NCBI GenBank assembly: GCA_026770595.1
Contig: MU634039.1
Coordinates: 1 to 16,893, forward strand
Source of the DNA: Ochromonadaceae sp. CCMP2298
Lineage: Eukaryota; Sar; Synurophyceae; Ochromonadales; Ochromonadaceae
Reading direction: 5' to 3'
Length of the DNA: 16,893 nucleotides
Every line of letters begins with the position of its first letter. Positions within the stretch are counted from its first letter, which is position 1. The notes under the pieces were generated by a model. It had not been told where the DNA came from and did not search any database. It was given only the letters and a program-made list of their open reading frames with translations. This document shows, piece after piece, positions 6,805-13,595 of this stretch. A program made the position numbers and the translations under genes.

Positions 6805-8017
6805 ATGGATATCGATGCCTTCCTCAACTCCATCCCCAAGCCCATCATCGTGCTATGCCTGCTGGCCTTCTTCATCATGAAGGTGATGTGGTCGGCGGTG
6901 GGCACGGGGGTGAAGACTGTCACATCGATGGAGGATTGGACAGGCGTGATGGAGGAGGCCGGGGACAGGCTCGTGGTGGTCTACTGCCACTCAGCCTACT
7001 GCAAGATGCGCAAAACGGCAGGGGCGCTGTTCAGTCAGTGGAGCAAAGGTGAGGTTGTGGGGTGCTGCTGGAATCTATTCGAGCTGTGCACTGCACACTA
7101 CTGCACACCGCTTCTGTGCTGGCTGCTTGTCTTCACGGTGGTGACGCTACACTCTCCGCTGCTGGCTCACACTCCACACTCTGCTGCACACCATACACTC
7201 CTCACGACACACTATACTCCTTACTCAACACTCCAATCCACACCACACATTGCACACTCCCCACACTCCCCACACCTGCGCTGCGTCGCAGAGTACCCGG
7301 GCGCTACCTTCGTGAAGGTGTACGTGCAGACCGCGAAGCTGATCCCTGAGGTGAGGGCCCGATGCTGGCTATTGTACTGCTCCTGTAATTGCTGCTGCTG
7401 CTGCTGCTGGTGGTGGTGGTGGTTATCAGCATACTGCAACAGTGTGCAATGACCGTCCACCCTGCCCCCTGCCCTCTGCCACAGCAAAACTGACCCTGCT
7501 GCTCCTCTCACTAACACCCTCTCTCTCTTGCTCCCTCTCCCTCTCTGCCTCTCCCTTTCTCCCTCTCTCACCCGCCCCCTCTCTCCCCCTCTCTCTCCCC
7601 CTCTCTCTCCCCCTCTCTCTGCCCCTTCCTCCCTCTCCCTCCCACTCTCTGCTCCTCCCTCTCTGCTCTCTGTCCCCCTCTCCCCCTCTCCCCCTCTCCC
7701 CCCTCACCCAGATACACGGAATCCGCACCACCCCATCGTACGTACTAATGCGCGGGGGCAGGCAGCTGGCACTGGTGCAGGGGCTGGCGGAGGCGCGGGT
7801 GCGGGCGGCCATAGAGATGCACTTGCAAAGAGAGTCGGTGGGGGATGTAGGGGAGGTAGGGGGGTTGAGGGAAGCAGGGGAGGTAGGGGAGGCAGGGGAG
7901 GCAGGTGGTTCAGAAGCAGAGGAGGAGGCAGGGGCAGAGATAGAGGCAGAGGTAGAGGTAGAGATAGAAGCAGAAGCGATCCCTACGAAGGGCAGTAGTA
8001 CGAAGAAGAACGAGTAG
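6805..8017 (+). CDS. Gene D: membrane-anchored thioredoxin-like protein, 3 exons, 202 aa
   Basis: Exons are 6805-7048, 7292-7350 and 7712-8017. Introns are GTGAGG...CGCAG (phase 1) and GTGAGG...CCCAG (phase 0), giving 609 nt in frame. Residues about 12-32 (PIIVLCLLAFF...) form a membrane anchor. The thioredoxin fold follows: LVVVY strand, active-site region YCKMR (65-69), exon 2 strand TFVKVYV, and the cis-Pro loop TTPSY with RGG turn in exon 3. Aligned without gaps to gene I, C66 matches the nucleophilic Cys but the resolving Cys is Arg, a monothiol-type site. The tail after about residue 140 is acidic, Glu/Ala/Gly-rich low complexity ending KKNE, which fits a KKxx ER-retrieval pattern; whether it faces the cytosol is unknown. 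Exon 2 length and both intron phases equal those of gene I. Exact substrate unknown. Confidence 0.82.
7391..7711 (+). repeat. Simple repeats in intron 2 of gene D
   Basis: A CTG run passing into a TGG run (7391-7423) is followed, from about 7500, by about 200 nt of nearly pure pyrimidine (CTCTCTCCCC units) ending at the 3' splice site CACCCAG. The tract explains several long but meaningless Ser/Leu/Pro or Arg/Glu frames over this interval. It is unusually long for a polypyrimidine tract and is probably an expanded microsatellite. Confidence 0.8.
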
Positions 8018-8027
8018 CAGAATACCG

Positions 8028-8190
8028 GTAAGTTGTACTGATCGAATTTATCGAAGAACGTTTTACGATCGAATTTGTCGAATTATCGATGCCTTATTTT
8101 CAGAATCAAAAATGTGGATGCCAGGTCCAGGATGTGATTCTCGTTTATCTCTGGTCCTGCTCTTTCCTTTCACATTTAACGTCCCATCAG
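8028..8190 (+). other. Probable 5'-UTR intron of gene E1
   Basis: The donor is CCG|GTAAGT at 8028 and the acceptor TCCCATCAG at 8190 is preceded by a pyrimidine-rich tract. The interval is 163 nt and AT-rich. The next exon starts 5 nt before ATG 8196. The donor lies only 11 nt after the stop codon of gene D, so the E1 transcript would have to begin within the end of gene D, or D and E1 are joined in one transcript. An alternative is a trans-splice acceptor only. Confidence 0.45.
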
Positions 8191-8195
8191 CTACC

Positions 8196-9254
8196 ATGGC
8201 CCTCTTTCTGGGCTTGGTGACGAGCGCCATCAAGGCGGAGCCGAGCGCTGACAGCCTGTACAAGCTCCTGCGACTTGCAGACCCCGACCTCTCTCCCGCC
8301 GGCATCCGCACCAAGGCAGCCAGAGAAAAGCTGTACGATAAGCTGCGGGCAGAGGTTGACCCCAGTCTGCCAGCCTACCAGGAGCTGTCGACCTTTTATG
8401 AGCAGTGTTCCACGTGCAACTTCGCGGCCGTTGCAGTCAAGAGGGAAATCACTCCAGCAAAGGAAGGGCATGCTTCCAAGCGGTCGCGGCCCCTCCTCCC
8501 GTACAAGTTCAGCGTCGAGGAGCAGTGGCCGACTCTGATGGAGAGGCTAAAGGACTTTCACAATAACGAGTCCATGACGGAAGCAAAGAAGTGGTGCTTC
8601 AGTGCTCGCGGTCACATCGTACATCACACGTTGACGGGAAGGCTGGCTACGTGTGTCTATCCTGGAGATACCTTCCATCAGCTGCCAGCTGGCAATGACG
8701 TAGAGAGCATTAAGGAGGAGCTCATGCTACACGGACCGGTGCTGAGCACTTCTTTTCACGCCTCTGGTGAAGTCATCGCGGAGAACGCCTGGGCTGTCCT
8801 CTTGGCGACAACCAGCACAGTTATTATCCTGGGCTGGAAGCAGGTGAAGGATAAAGGGGAGGTGTGGCTGGTGCGTCCTACTCCCCAGGCCGAGGTGGTG
8901 GAGATCCCGATTGAATCCTGCTCTCTGACTGACAATGTGCAGATTCCGGAGATGGATCTGCGAAATAAGTCGTGGCAGCAGAACAGTTGTTATCCATTTC
9001 TGGAGAGGGATTTCTCAGGGGAGTCTGACTGGATGACGTGGTCCGAGTATGAAATAGCTCTGTCTGGAGAAGACCTGAATACTCTCCTGCAGAAGCTGAA
9101 GACTGACGGCAGGCTGGACATTGTTAATATGGTTCTCGCCAAGAGGCAGATCGAGATTTGCCCTATTGGTATGAGGGCCATGAGCAGACGGGCAGAGATT
9201 CGGGGCCTGGTGCTGATGGCAGACAGCTGGAAACTGCGCACAAAGTTTATCTGA
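8196..9254 (+). CDS. Gene E1: unrecognised protein with papain-like signatures, 352 aa
   Basis: Not assigned to a known family with confidence. Residues 1-80 are helical (SLYKLLRLADPDLSPAGIR) with a faint resemblance to DEK-C-type domains. A basic KRSRP patch at 95-99 could be a nuclear signal. Three later segments recall papain-type peptidases: WCFSARGHI (133-141) like the active-site helix CWAFSA.G.I; IKEELMLHGPV (172-182) like the IM.EIM.NGPV strand; and TVIILGW...GEVWLV (208-226) like HAV.IIGWG...YWLV. The catalytic Cys position is Lys and the His position is Thr/Ser, so any papain fold here would be inactive and shortened. ATG 8196 (CTACCATGG) starts the region conserved with E2; the upstream in-frame extension is a pyrimidine tract before a splice acceptor. 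Confidence 0.8.
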   Translation: MALFLGLVTSAIKAEPSADSLYKLLRLADPDLSPAGIRTKAAREKLYDKLRAEVDPSLPAYQELSTFYEQCSTCNFAAVAVKREITPAKEGHASKRSRPLLPYKFSVEEQWPTLMERLKDFHNNESMTEAKKWCFSARGHIVHHTLTGRLATCVYPGDTFHQLPAGNDVESIKEELMLHGPVLSTSFHASGEVIAENAWAVLLATTSTVIILGWKQVKDKGEVWLVRPTPQAEVVEIPIESCSLTDNVQIPEMDLRNKSWQQNSCYPFLERDFSGESDWMTWSEYEIALSGEDLNTLLQKLKTDGRLDIVNMVLAKRQIEICPIGMRAMSRRAEIRGLVLMADSWKLRTKFI

Positions 9255-9654
9255 TGCGTTCGTACCGTTATGTAAGTATAAAGTCAGCGAATGATCGACA
9301 GACCTGCCTTAGTCTAGTGCACAGTACACTGTACACAATACACTGTACATAGTACGCATTACACAGAACACAGTGTGTACAGTCCACGAGGCAACTACAT
9401 ACAGTTTGTGATAACTACATGCGCATCTACATCAGCATCTACATCTAAGAAGAACGAGTAGCATACATCTGCCGGTGTTTGCAGAATTTTCTGCAACCAA
9501 TATTAGAAATCGTATTTGTCGAATTATTGATGCCTTATTTTCAAAAATCAATGATGGATCCAAAAAAAGTTTGGTGCCTCTCATTCGCTCTCTACCGGTA
9601 CCATCTCTTGTCCTGCTGGTTCACATTCCACCCTTCTCTTGTCCACCAGCGACC
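9255..9654 (+). other. E1-E2 intergenic region with remnant of gene D
   Basis: 9255-9446 is E1 3' flank with GTACACTGTACA-type short inverted repeats and CATCTACATC repeats. 9447-9463 is an exact copy of the last coding bases and stop of gene D. 9464-9649 aligns with the E1 5' region (TTTGTCGAATTATTGATGCCTTATTTTC near 9508-9541 against 8073-8102) and ends in the splice acceptor TTGTCCACCAG at 9649. The likely donor of a 5'-UTR intron (GCCG|GTGTTT, about 9473) is weaker than in E1. Confidence 0.65.
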
Positions 9655-10704
9655 ATGGCCCTCTTCCTGGGCTTGGTGACGAGCGCCATCAAGGCGGAGC
9701 CCAGCGCTGACAGTCTGTACAAGCTCCTGCGCCTTGCAGACCCCGACCTCTCCCCGGCCGGCATCCGCACCAAGGCGGCCAGAGAAAAGCTGTACAAGAA
9801 GCTGCTGGCAGAGGTTAACCCCGGTCTTCCAGCCTACCAGGAGCTGTCGACCTTCTATGAGCAGTGTTCCACGTGCAACTTCGCGGCCGTTGCAGTAAAG
9901 AGGGAGATCACTCCAGCAAAGGAAGAGAATCCTTCCAAGCGGTCGCGGCCCCTCCTCCCGTACAAGTTCAGCGTCGAGGAGCAGTGGCCGGCTGTGATGA
10001 AGGTGATGAAGATTTATAAACATCACGAGCACATGAAGGAAGCAAAGAAGTGGTGCTTCAATGTGCGCGGTCACATCGTACACCACACGTTGACAGGAAG
10101 GCTGGCTACGTGTGTCTATCCTACAGATACCTACCATCAGCTGCCAGCTGGCAATGACGTAGAGAGCATTAAGGAGGAACTCATGCACCACGGGCCAGTA
10201 GTGAGCACTTCATTCAATCCCTCTGGGGCAGTCACGAAGGAGTACGGCTTGGAGACACCCTCCGCCGTTGTGATCATGGGATGGAGGCAGGTTAAGGATA
10301 AAGGGGAGGTCTGGCTAGTGTGTGCGATTCCGAAGGACGAGGTGATCGAGATCCCTTTCGGCTCCTGCTCCCTGACTGATGATGTGCAGATCCAGGTCGC
10401 GGATCTGGGAACTTATAGGTGGCAGTACTATGTCAATTATCCCTACCTTGAGAGGGATTTCTCAGGGGAGACTGACTGGATGAATCTGTCCGAGTACGAT
10501 GCAACTCTGTCTGCGGCTGAGTTGAATGGTCTCACGAAGAAGCTGGGCGAGGACAAGGATCTGGACATTTTTGAGATGCTATCAAGCAAGAGGAAGATCG
10601 AGATATGTCCCAAGGGATTGATGGCGCAGAGTAGACGCGCCGAGATCATGGGTCTGGTGGCCAAAGTGGACGGCTCCTGGACCCTGCGCACCAAGTTCGA
10701 GTGA
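9655..10704 (+). CDS. Gene E2: paralogue of E1, 349 aa
   Basis: The first 111 residues differ from E1 at about seven positions, including identical MALFLGLVTSAIKAEPSADS. The remainder is clearly homologous but much more diverged. The same faint papain-like segments are present: WCFNVRGHI, IKEELMHHGPV and AVVIMGW...GEVWLV, with Ser in place of the catalytic His (PSAVV) and Lys in place of the Cys. The basic patch KRSRP and the C-terminal RRAEI.GLV...LRTKF block are conserved. ATG 9655 (CGACCATGG) lies 5 nt after the acceptor CACCAG, exactly as in E1. The longer frame from 9475 is not homologous protein to the E1 extension and is treated as UTR/intron. Function unknown. Confidence 0.82.
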   Translation: MALFLGLVTSAIKAEPSADSLYKLLRLADPDLSPAGIRTKAAREKLYKKLLAEVNPGLPAYQELSTFYEQCSTCNFAAVAVKREITPAKEENPSKRSRPLLPYKFSVEEQWPAVMKVMKIYKHHEHMKEAKKWCFNVRGHIVHHTLTGRLATCVYPTDTYHQLPAGNDVESIKEELMHHGPVVSTSFNPSGAVTKEYGLETPSAVVIMGWRQVKDKGEVWLVCAIPKDEVIEIPFGSCSLTDDVQIQVADLGTYRWQYYVNYPYLERDFSGETDWMNLSEYDATLSAAELNGLTKKLGEDKDLDIFEMLSSKRKIEICPKGLMAQSRRAEIMGLVAKVDGSWTLRTKFE

Positions 10705-11294
10705 TGCGGGATGGGATGGGGGGGTGGGATATGGGGTGTGCGGTGTGGGGTGTGGGATGAGCTCAGCTGGTATATATCAATTGTAGCAATAGTAGTCGGT
10801 ATGAGTAGTAGGTAGCAGCAGCCACCTCACACGTAGCAACGCGTGATAATGCATACGCACCGGTGATGTAAGTATAAAGTCAACCAATGATAGACAGTTC
10901 TGCCTTAGCCAGTGAGTGTATTAGTGCGTAGTACACACTGCGTTGTATGTAGTGCATAGTACATAGTGCATAGTACATAGTGCATAGTAACTTACTCAGT
11001 AAGTTACACGAGGCATCTACTATATCTACTGTACAGTTTATGATATATACATACATATCTACATCTGCATGTACATCTGCATCGGCATCTACAACATGTG
11101 GTGTATGCGTATGCGCAGCGGTAAGGGTTAGGGGACCATGGGACCAGAGTCCAGAGTACGAGGGAACCAGGGAACCAAGAGTGTAGAAGACCCGGGTGCA
11201 CCCCGGTACAAATATTTCAGGGAGCCAGGGAACAAATGAACCAATATCTCAAGGGATCAGGGGACCAGGGGATTATGGGACCCCGGAGAGCAGC
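10705..11294. other. Convergent intergenic region between E2 and G
   Basis: No gene is recognised. 10705-10860 is G-rich (GATGGGG, GTGTGGGGTG) and absent from the E1 flank. 10866-11095 is the duplicated 3' flank. A 14-bp tandem repeat (TAGTGCATAGTACA) covers about 10942-10987 and abuts a perfect 19-bp palindrome at 10988-11006 (TAACTTACT-C-AGTAAGTTA). 11120-11290 holds imperfect GGGACCA/GGGAACCA repeats resembling the CAGGGGACT repeats upstream of genes A and B. Confidence 0.6.
10988..11006. repeat. 19-bp perfect palindrome after a 14-bp minisatellite
   Basis: TAACTTACT and AGTAAGTTA are exact reverse complements around one C. It lies in the 3' flank of E2 next to TAGTGCATAGTACA repeats and is not present in the E1 flank. 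Confidence 0.75.
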
Positions 11295-13240
11295 TCAGCG
11301 GGGCACGCAGCTGGTCTTCCTCACCGGCTGCACGCTGAGCAGGCAGAGGCGGTAGGGGTAGCAGAAGCTCTCCCTGAGAGGCATCCGTTGACCGAATTAG
11401 ATTATAAAATGGGTTTTAGAAAAACAGTTAGCGTATAGAAGGTGAAAAGACCAGATTTGGTCCAGGGAATCATAAAAGACATGATAAAAAGACAGATAAA
11501 AAGACAGATAAAAAGACGTATTTTATGTAACCCAACCTACCTGCAGCAGTGGCGGCACACCCACGAGGCCGCGCCTGACAGCAGGTGGTCCCCCCCGAAG
11601 TGCAGGAGTCCCAGGTTCTTGGCCCTCAGCAGGGCGGGGGAGGGGTAGCCGTAGAGCACAGGGAGGACGGCCGCACTTGCACCTCTACTAGCACCCATAC
11701 CTGCACCCATACCCGCACCCATACTCACCATACCAGCACCAGCACCAGCACTCCCCATACCGGCACTCATACCAGCGCCCATACTGAACCCGTGGCTGCT
11801 GTGGCTGCTGCTGTGGATGCTGCTTTGACTGCTGTTACTGGGGCTGGGCGTGTGTGTGTCAGTGCCAGCCCCGCAGTGCAGACACACTCGTCTGCACTCC
11901 GCAGTGCAGCAGGCACGGAACAGAGCAGCAGCATCCACCCCTGCGCCCATACCCGCCCCCGCTCCTATACCCATACCGACACCCATACCGCCACCCGCAC
12001 CCGCACCTGTACCAGCACCCGCATCCGCGTCTGCCCCAGAGTGAGTGACAGGGATGGAGCAGTAGTAGCGCCGCCCGCCCAGCGTGACTGTGTGCTCCTC
12101 CTCCTCTAGCTGGCATCCCCGCACCATCAGCAGCTGCGCCCAGTCCCCAGGGACCCCAGGGATCCCAGCATTCCCAACAATCACAGAGTTCCCAGATTCC
12201 CTAGAGTTCGAAGTGTCAAGCAGGGATGGGGGCTGGGACGGGGATGGGGGTGGGCGGGGCGGTAGTGGGGCGGAGGTGCAGAGTATCTCCGGTGCCTCCT
12301 CTACGGGCAGCAGGTAGTGGGAGTGCAGCAGCAGCGCCGTCCAGAGCTGCGTCTTCAGGGGGCTGGGGTGTAGGGTTGGGGACTGGGACTGGGGTGGGGC
12401 ATGGGTCAGGGACTGGGACTGGGGCAGAGACTCGGGCTGGGACAGAGGTAGCACATCGGACAGGGACAGGGGAAGGGGCGCCCCTCCTAGAAGAGCAGCC
12501 CACCAGCCCCCCACTGCTGAGCCTGCTGCTGTCTCTGCTGCTGTCTCTACTGCTAACACCACTTCTGCTGCTGCCCCTGCCTCTGCCCCTTCCTCTGCCC
12601 CTGTCACTGCATCCGATGCCGGGTCTCCCCCCCCACCCCCACCCTCACCCTCAGCCCCTCCCCCCAGCACCAGTGCCCGGTAGTGTTTGCAGGAGGCCGC
12701 CAAGGCCAGCAGTGCACCAGCATCCAGCATTCGCAGCACGCCAGCCACCAAGTCCTGAGGAAGCTTCTGCAGCGGTAGTGGCGATGGTGCCAGTGTTGGT
12801 GACGGCGGTAGTGGCAGTGGTAGTGTTGGTAGATGTAGAGGCTTTGGGAGTAGTAATGGTTGTGGTAGTGGTTGTGGTAGTGGTGGGGCAGTGGAGGTGG
12901 GAGAGGTGGGAGCCGTGGAGGTGGCTGGGGTGGTGGGGGCAGTTGAGGCAGTGGGGGAGCTCGCACCCCTAGTGCTGGCTGCCGCTGTCGATTTCACTCT
13001 GCTTGCTGCTGTGCCTGCGCCTGTGGCTGCTTTGCCCAGGCTGGCTTTCCCGTCCACCCCCATGAACTCCGCCCGCAGGAAGCAGTTCACCGCCCAGTGC
13101 AGCTTGCCCTCGTTCTCGCCCAGCAGGCTGCCCAGCTGTGCGTCCGTAGTGGCATCTGCGTCGGCTCCGATGATGTGGCGCATGTTGGGCACAGTTGCTG
13201 CAGGCGCCCACTTGCCGAAGGAGATAGGCAGACCCGCCAT
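11295..13240 (-). CDS. Gene G: UBA-like/F-box/cysteine-rich protein, 2 exons, 592 aa
   Basis: Exon 1 is 13240-11541 and exon 2 is 11373-11295. The intron 11540-11374 (167 nt, GTAGGT...CTCTCAG) is T-rich on the minus strand, and splicing keeps the frame (CTGCAG|GGAGAGC) to a TGA. Residues about 20-58 (LLGENEGKLHWAVNCFL) look like a UBA/TAP-C-type ubiquitin-binding helix set. After an Ala/Pro/Thr linker, 158-192 (LPQDLVAGVLRMLDAGALLALAASCKHYRAL, here given as positions 160-190) is a good F-box core, with its usual trailing W found at 300 (TQLWTALLLHSH) after a low-complexity insert. Cysteine clusters CC...EC..VC..C (444-456) and VCRHCC (561-566) continuing into exon 2 (SFCYPYRLC) may bind zinc. 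A Met/Gly/Ala minisatellite separates them. Likely an SCF substrate receptor (inference). Divergent from H. Confidence 0.75.
11374..11540 (-). other. Intron of gene G with a 12-bp tandem repeat
   Basis: GTAGGT donor next to CTGCAG and CTCTCAG acceptor. The + strand unit GATAAAAAGACA occurs three times (11483-11518), giving T-rich sequence on the transcribed strand. Without this intron the protein would stop at a TAG inside the donor, cutting the last cysteine-rich segment. The acceptor is preceded by a poor pyrimidine tract, so its exact position is moderately sure. Confidence 0.65.
11690..12025 (-). repeat. Coding minisatellite in gene G (Met/Gly/Ala-rich)
   Basis: Units related to CACCCATACC and CAGCACC on the + strand (about 11690-11790 and 11940-12020) encode MGAG/GAGAG-type low complexity on the minus strand on both sides of the first cysteine cluster. 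The repeats create long His/Thr-rich frames on the + strand that are not genes. Confidence 0.75.
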
Positions 13241-13595
13241 CGCAGAAGGCAGCTATGGAACGCGAAGGCAAGAGAAGGCTCGGGTTGTGTCTGTCTCTGA
13301 GCAAGACCCGATGATGAGAAGGCAGAGCTCAGAAGACTCGAATTGTGTCTGTGCCAGGTTTTGCCCTTGCCCTAACTTAACCCTTTCCACACTGGAAAGG
13401 GTTAAAACTTCCCGACTTCTTTTGGGAGCAAAATCGGCAAAACGTGGTAACTGAGTTAAACTTCGGGTTAACTGGTTTAGTCGCTCGCGGTTAAACTTTA
13501 GCAACTTCTCTTGCTTGCTGGCCTCGCAATGTGATTCTATCGTACCAATCTCATTAATTCACGGCTTCTAATCAACGCTGCTGTCCTACAGAAGA
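13241..13595. promoter_or_regulatory. Divergent promoter region between genes G and H
   Basis: 355 nt between divergent starts. A possible 3' splice site for G (minus strand TTCCATAG, 12 nt before the ATG) and one for H (GTCCTACAG, ending at 13591, 4 nt before the ATG) sit at its edges. The foldback element copy 2 lies between. No TATA box was recognised. Confidence 0.5.
13351..13442 (-). repeat. Foldback element copy 2 with 12-bp perfect hairpin
   Basis: On the minus strand it reads TTTTGCC, then TCGGGAAGTTTTAACCCTTT, a second inverted arm, then GGGCAAAACCTGGCAC, the same order as 6524-6606. The inner part 13377-13405 is a perfect hairpin: TTAACCCTTTCC, 5 nt, GGAAAGGGTTAA. The ends CCAGGTTTTGCC and GGCAAAACGTGG match as inverted repeats at 11 of 12 positions. 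MITE-like or a shared promoter module. Confidence 0.65.

Larger units (their letters stand above)
8003..9446 (+). repeat. Tandem duplication unit 1 (contains E1)
   Basis: This unit begins inside the last codons of gene D (AAGAAGAACGAGTAGCA, 8003-8019), includes the E1 5' region, E1 and its 3' flank, and ends at about 9446, where copy 2 begins with the same 17 nt (9447-9463). Shared 3'-flank blocks are ATGTAAGTATAAAGTCA (9270 region and 10866 region), CTGCCTTAG, and CACGAGGCA...ACAGTTT (9385 and 11006 regions). Unit 2 is longer, mainly by about 150 nt after E2. Confidence 0.8.
9447..11095 (+). repeat. Tandem duplication unit 2 (contains E2)
   Basis: Second copy of the unit at 8003-9446. It starts with a 17-nt exact match to the 3' end of gene D, which shows that the unit was copied from the position next to D. 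The end is approximate, judged from the last shared CATCTAC...CATCTAC block near 11060-11095. Confidence 0.75.

Noticed and set aside
7391-7423. CTG/TGG repeat as a coding Gln/Leu or His tract
   Set aside because: It lies within intron 2 of gene D between a good donor and acceptor; homologous gene I has no such insertion.
7442-7711. Ser/Leu/Pro-rich frame upstream of the third exon of gene D
   Set aside because: It is the translation of a pyrimidine microsatellite inside intron 2. The exon begins at 7712, supported by the matching exon of gene I.
8112-8195. Upstream ATG of E1 with a signal-peptide-like hydrophobic run
   Set aside because: The run is a translated polypyrimidine tract ending in a splice acceptor. 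The E2 extension is not homologous protein, and conservation starts at MALFLG.
11585-12109. His/Thr/Ala-rich + strand frames opposite gene G
   Set aside because: These are shadows of the minisatellite that encodes Met/Gly/Ala repeats on the minus strand.
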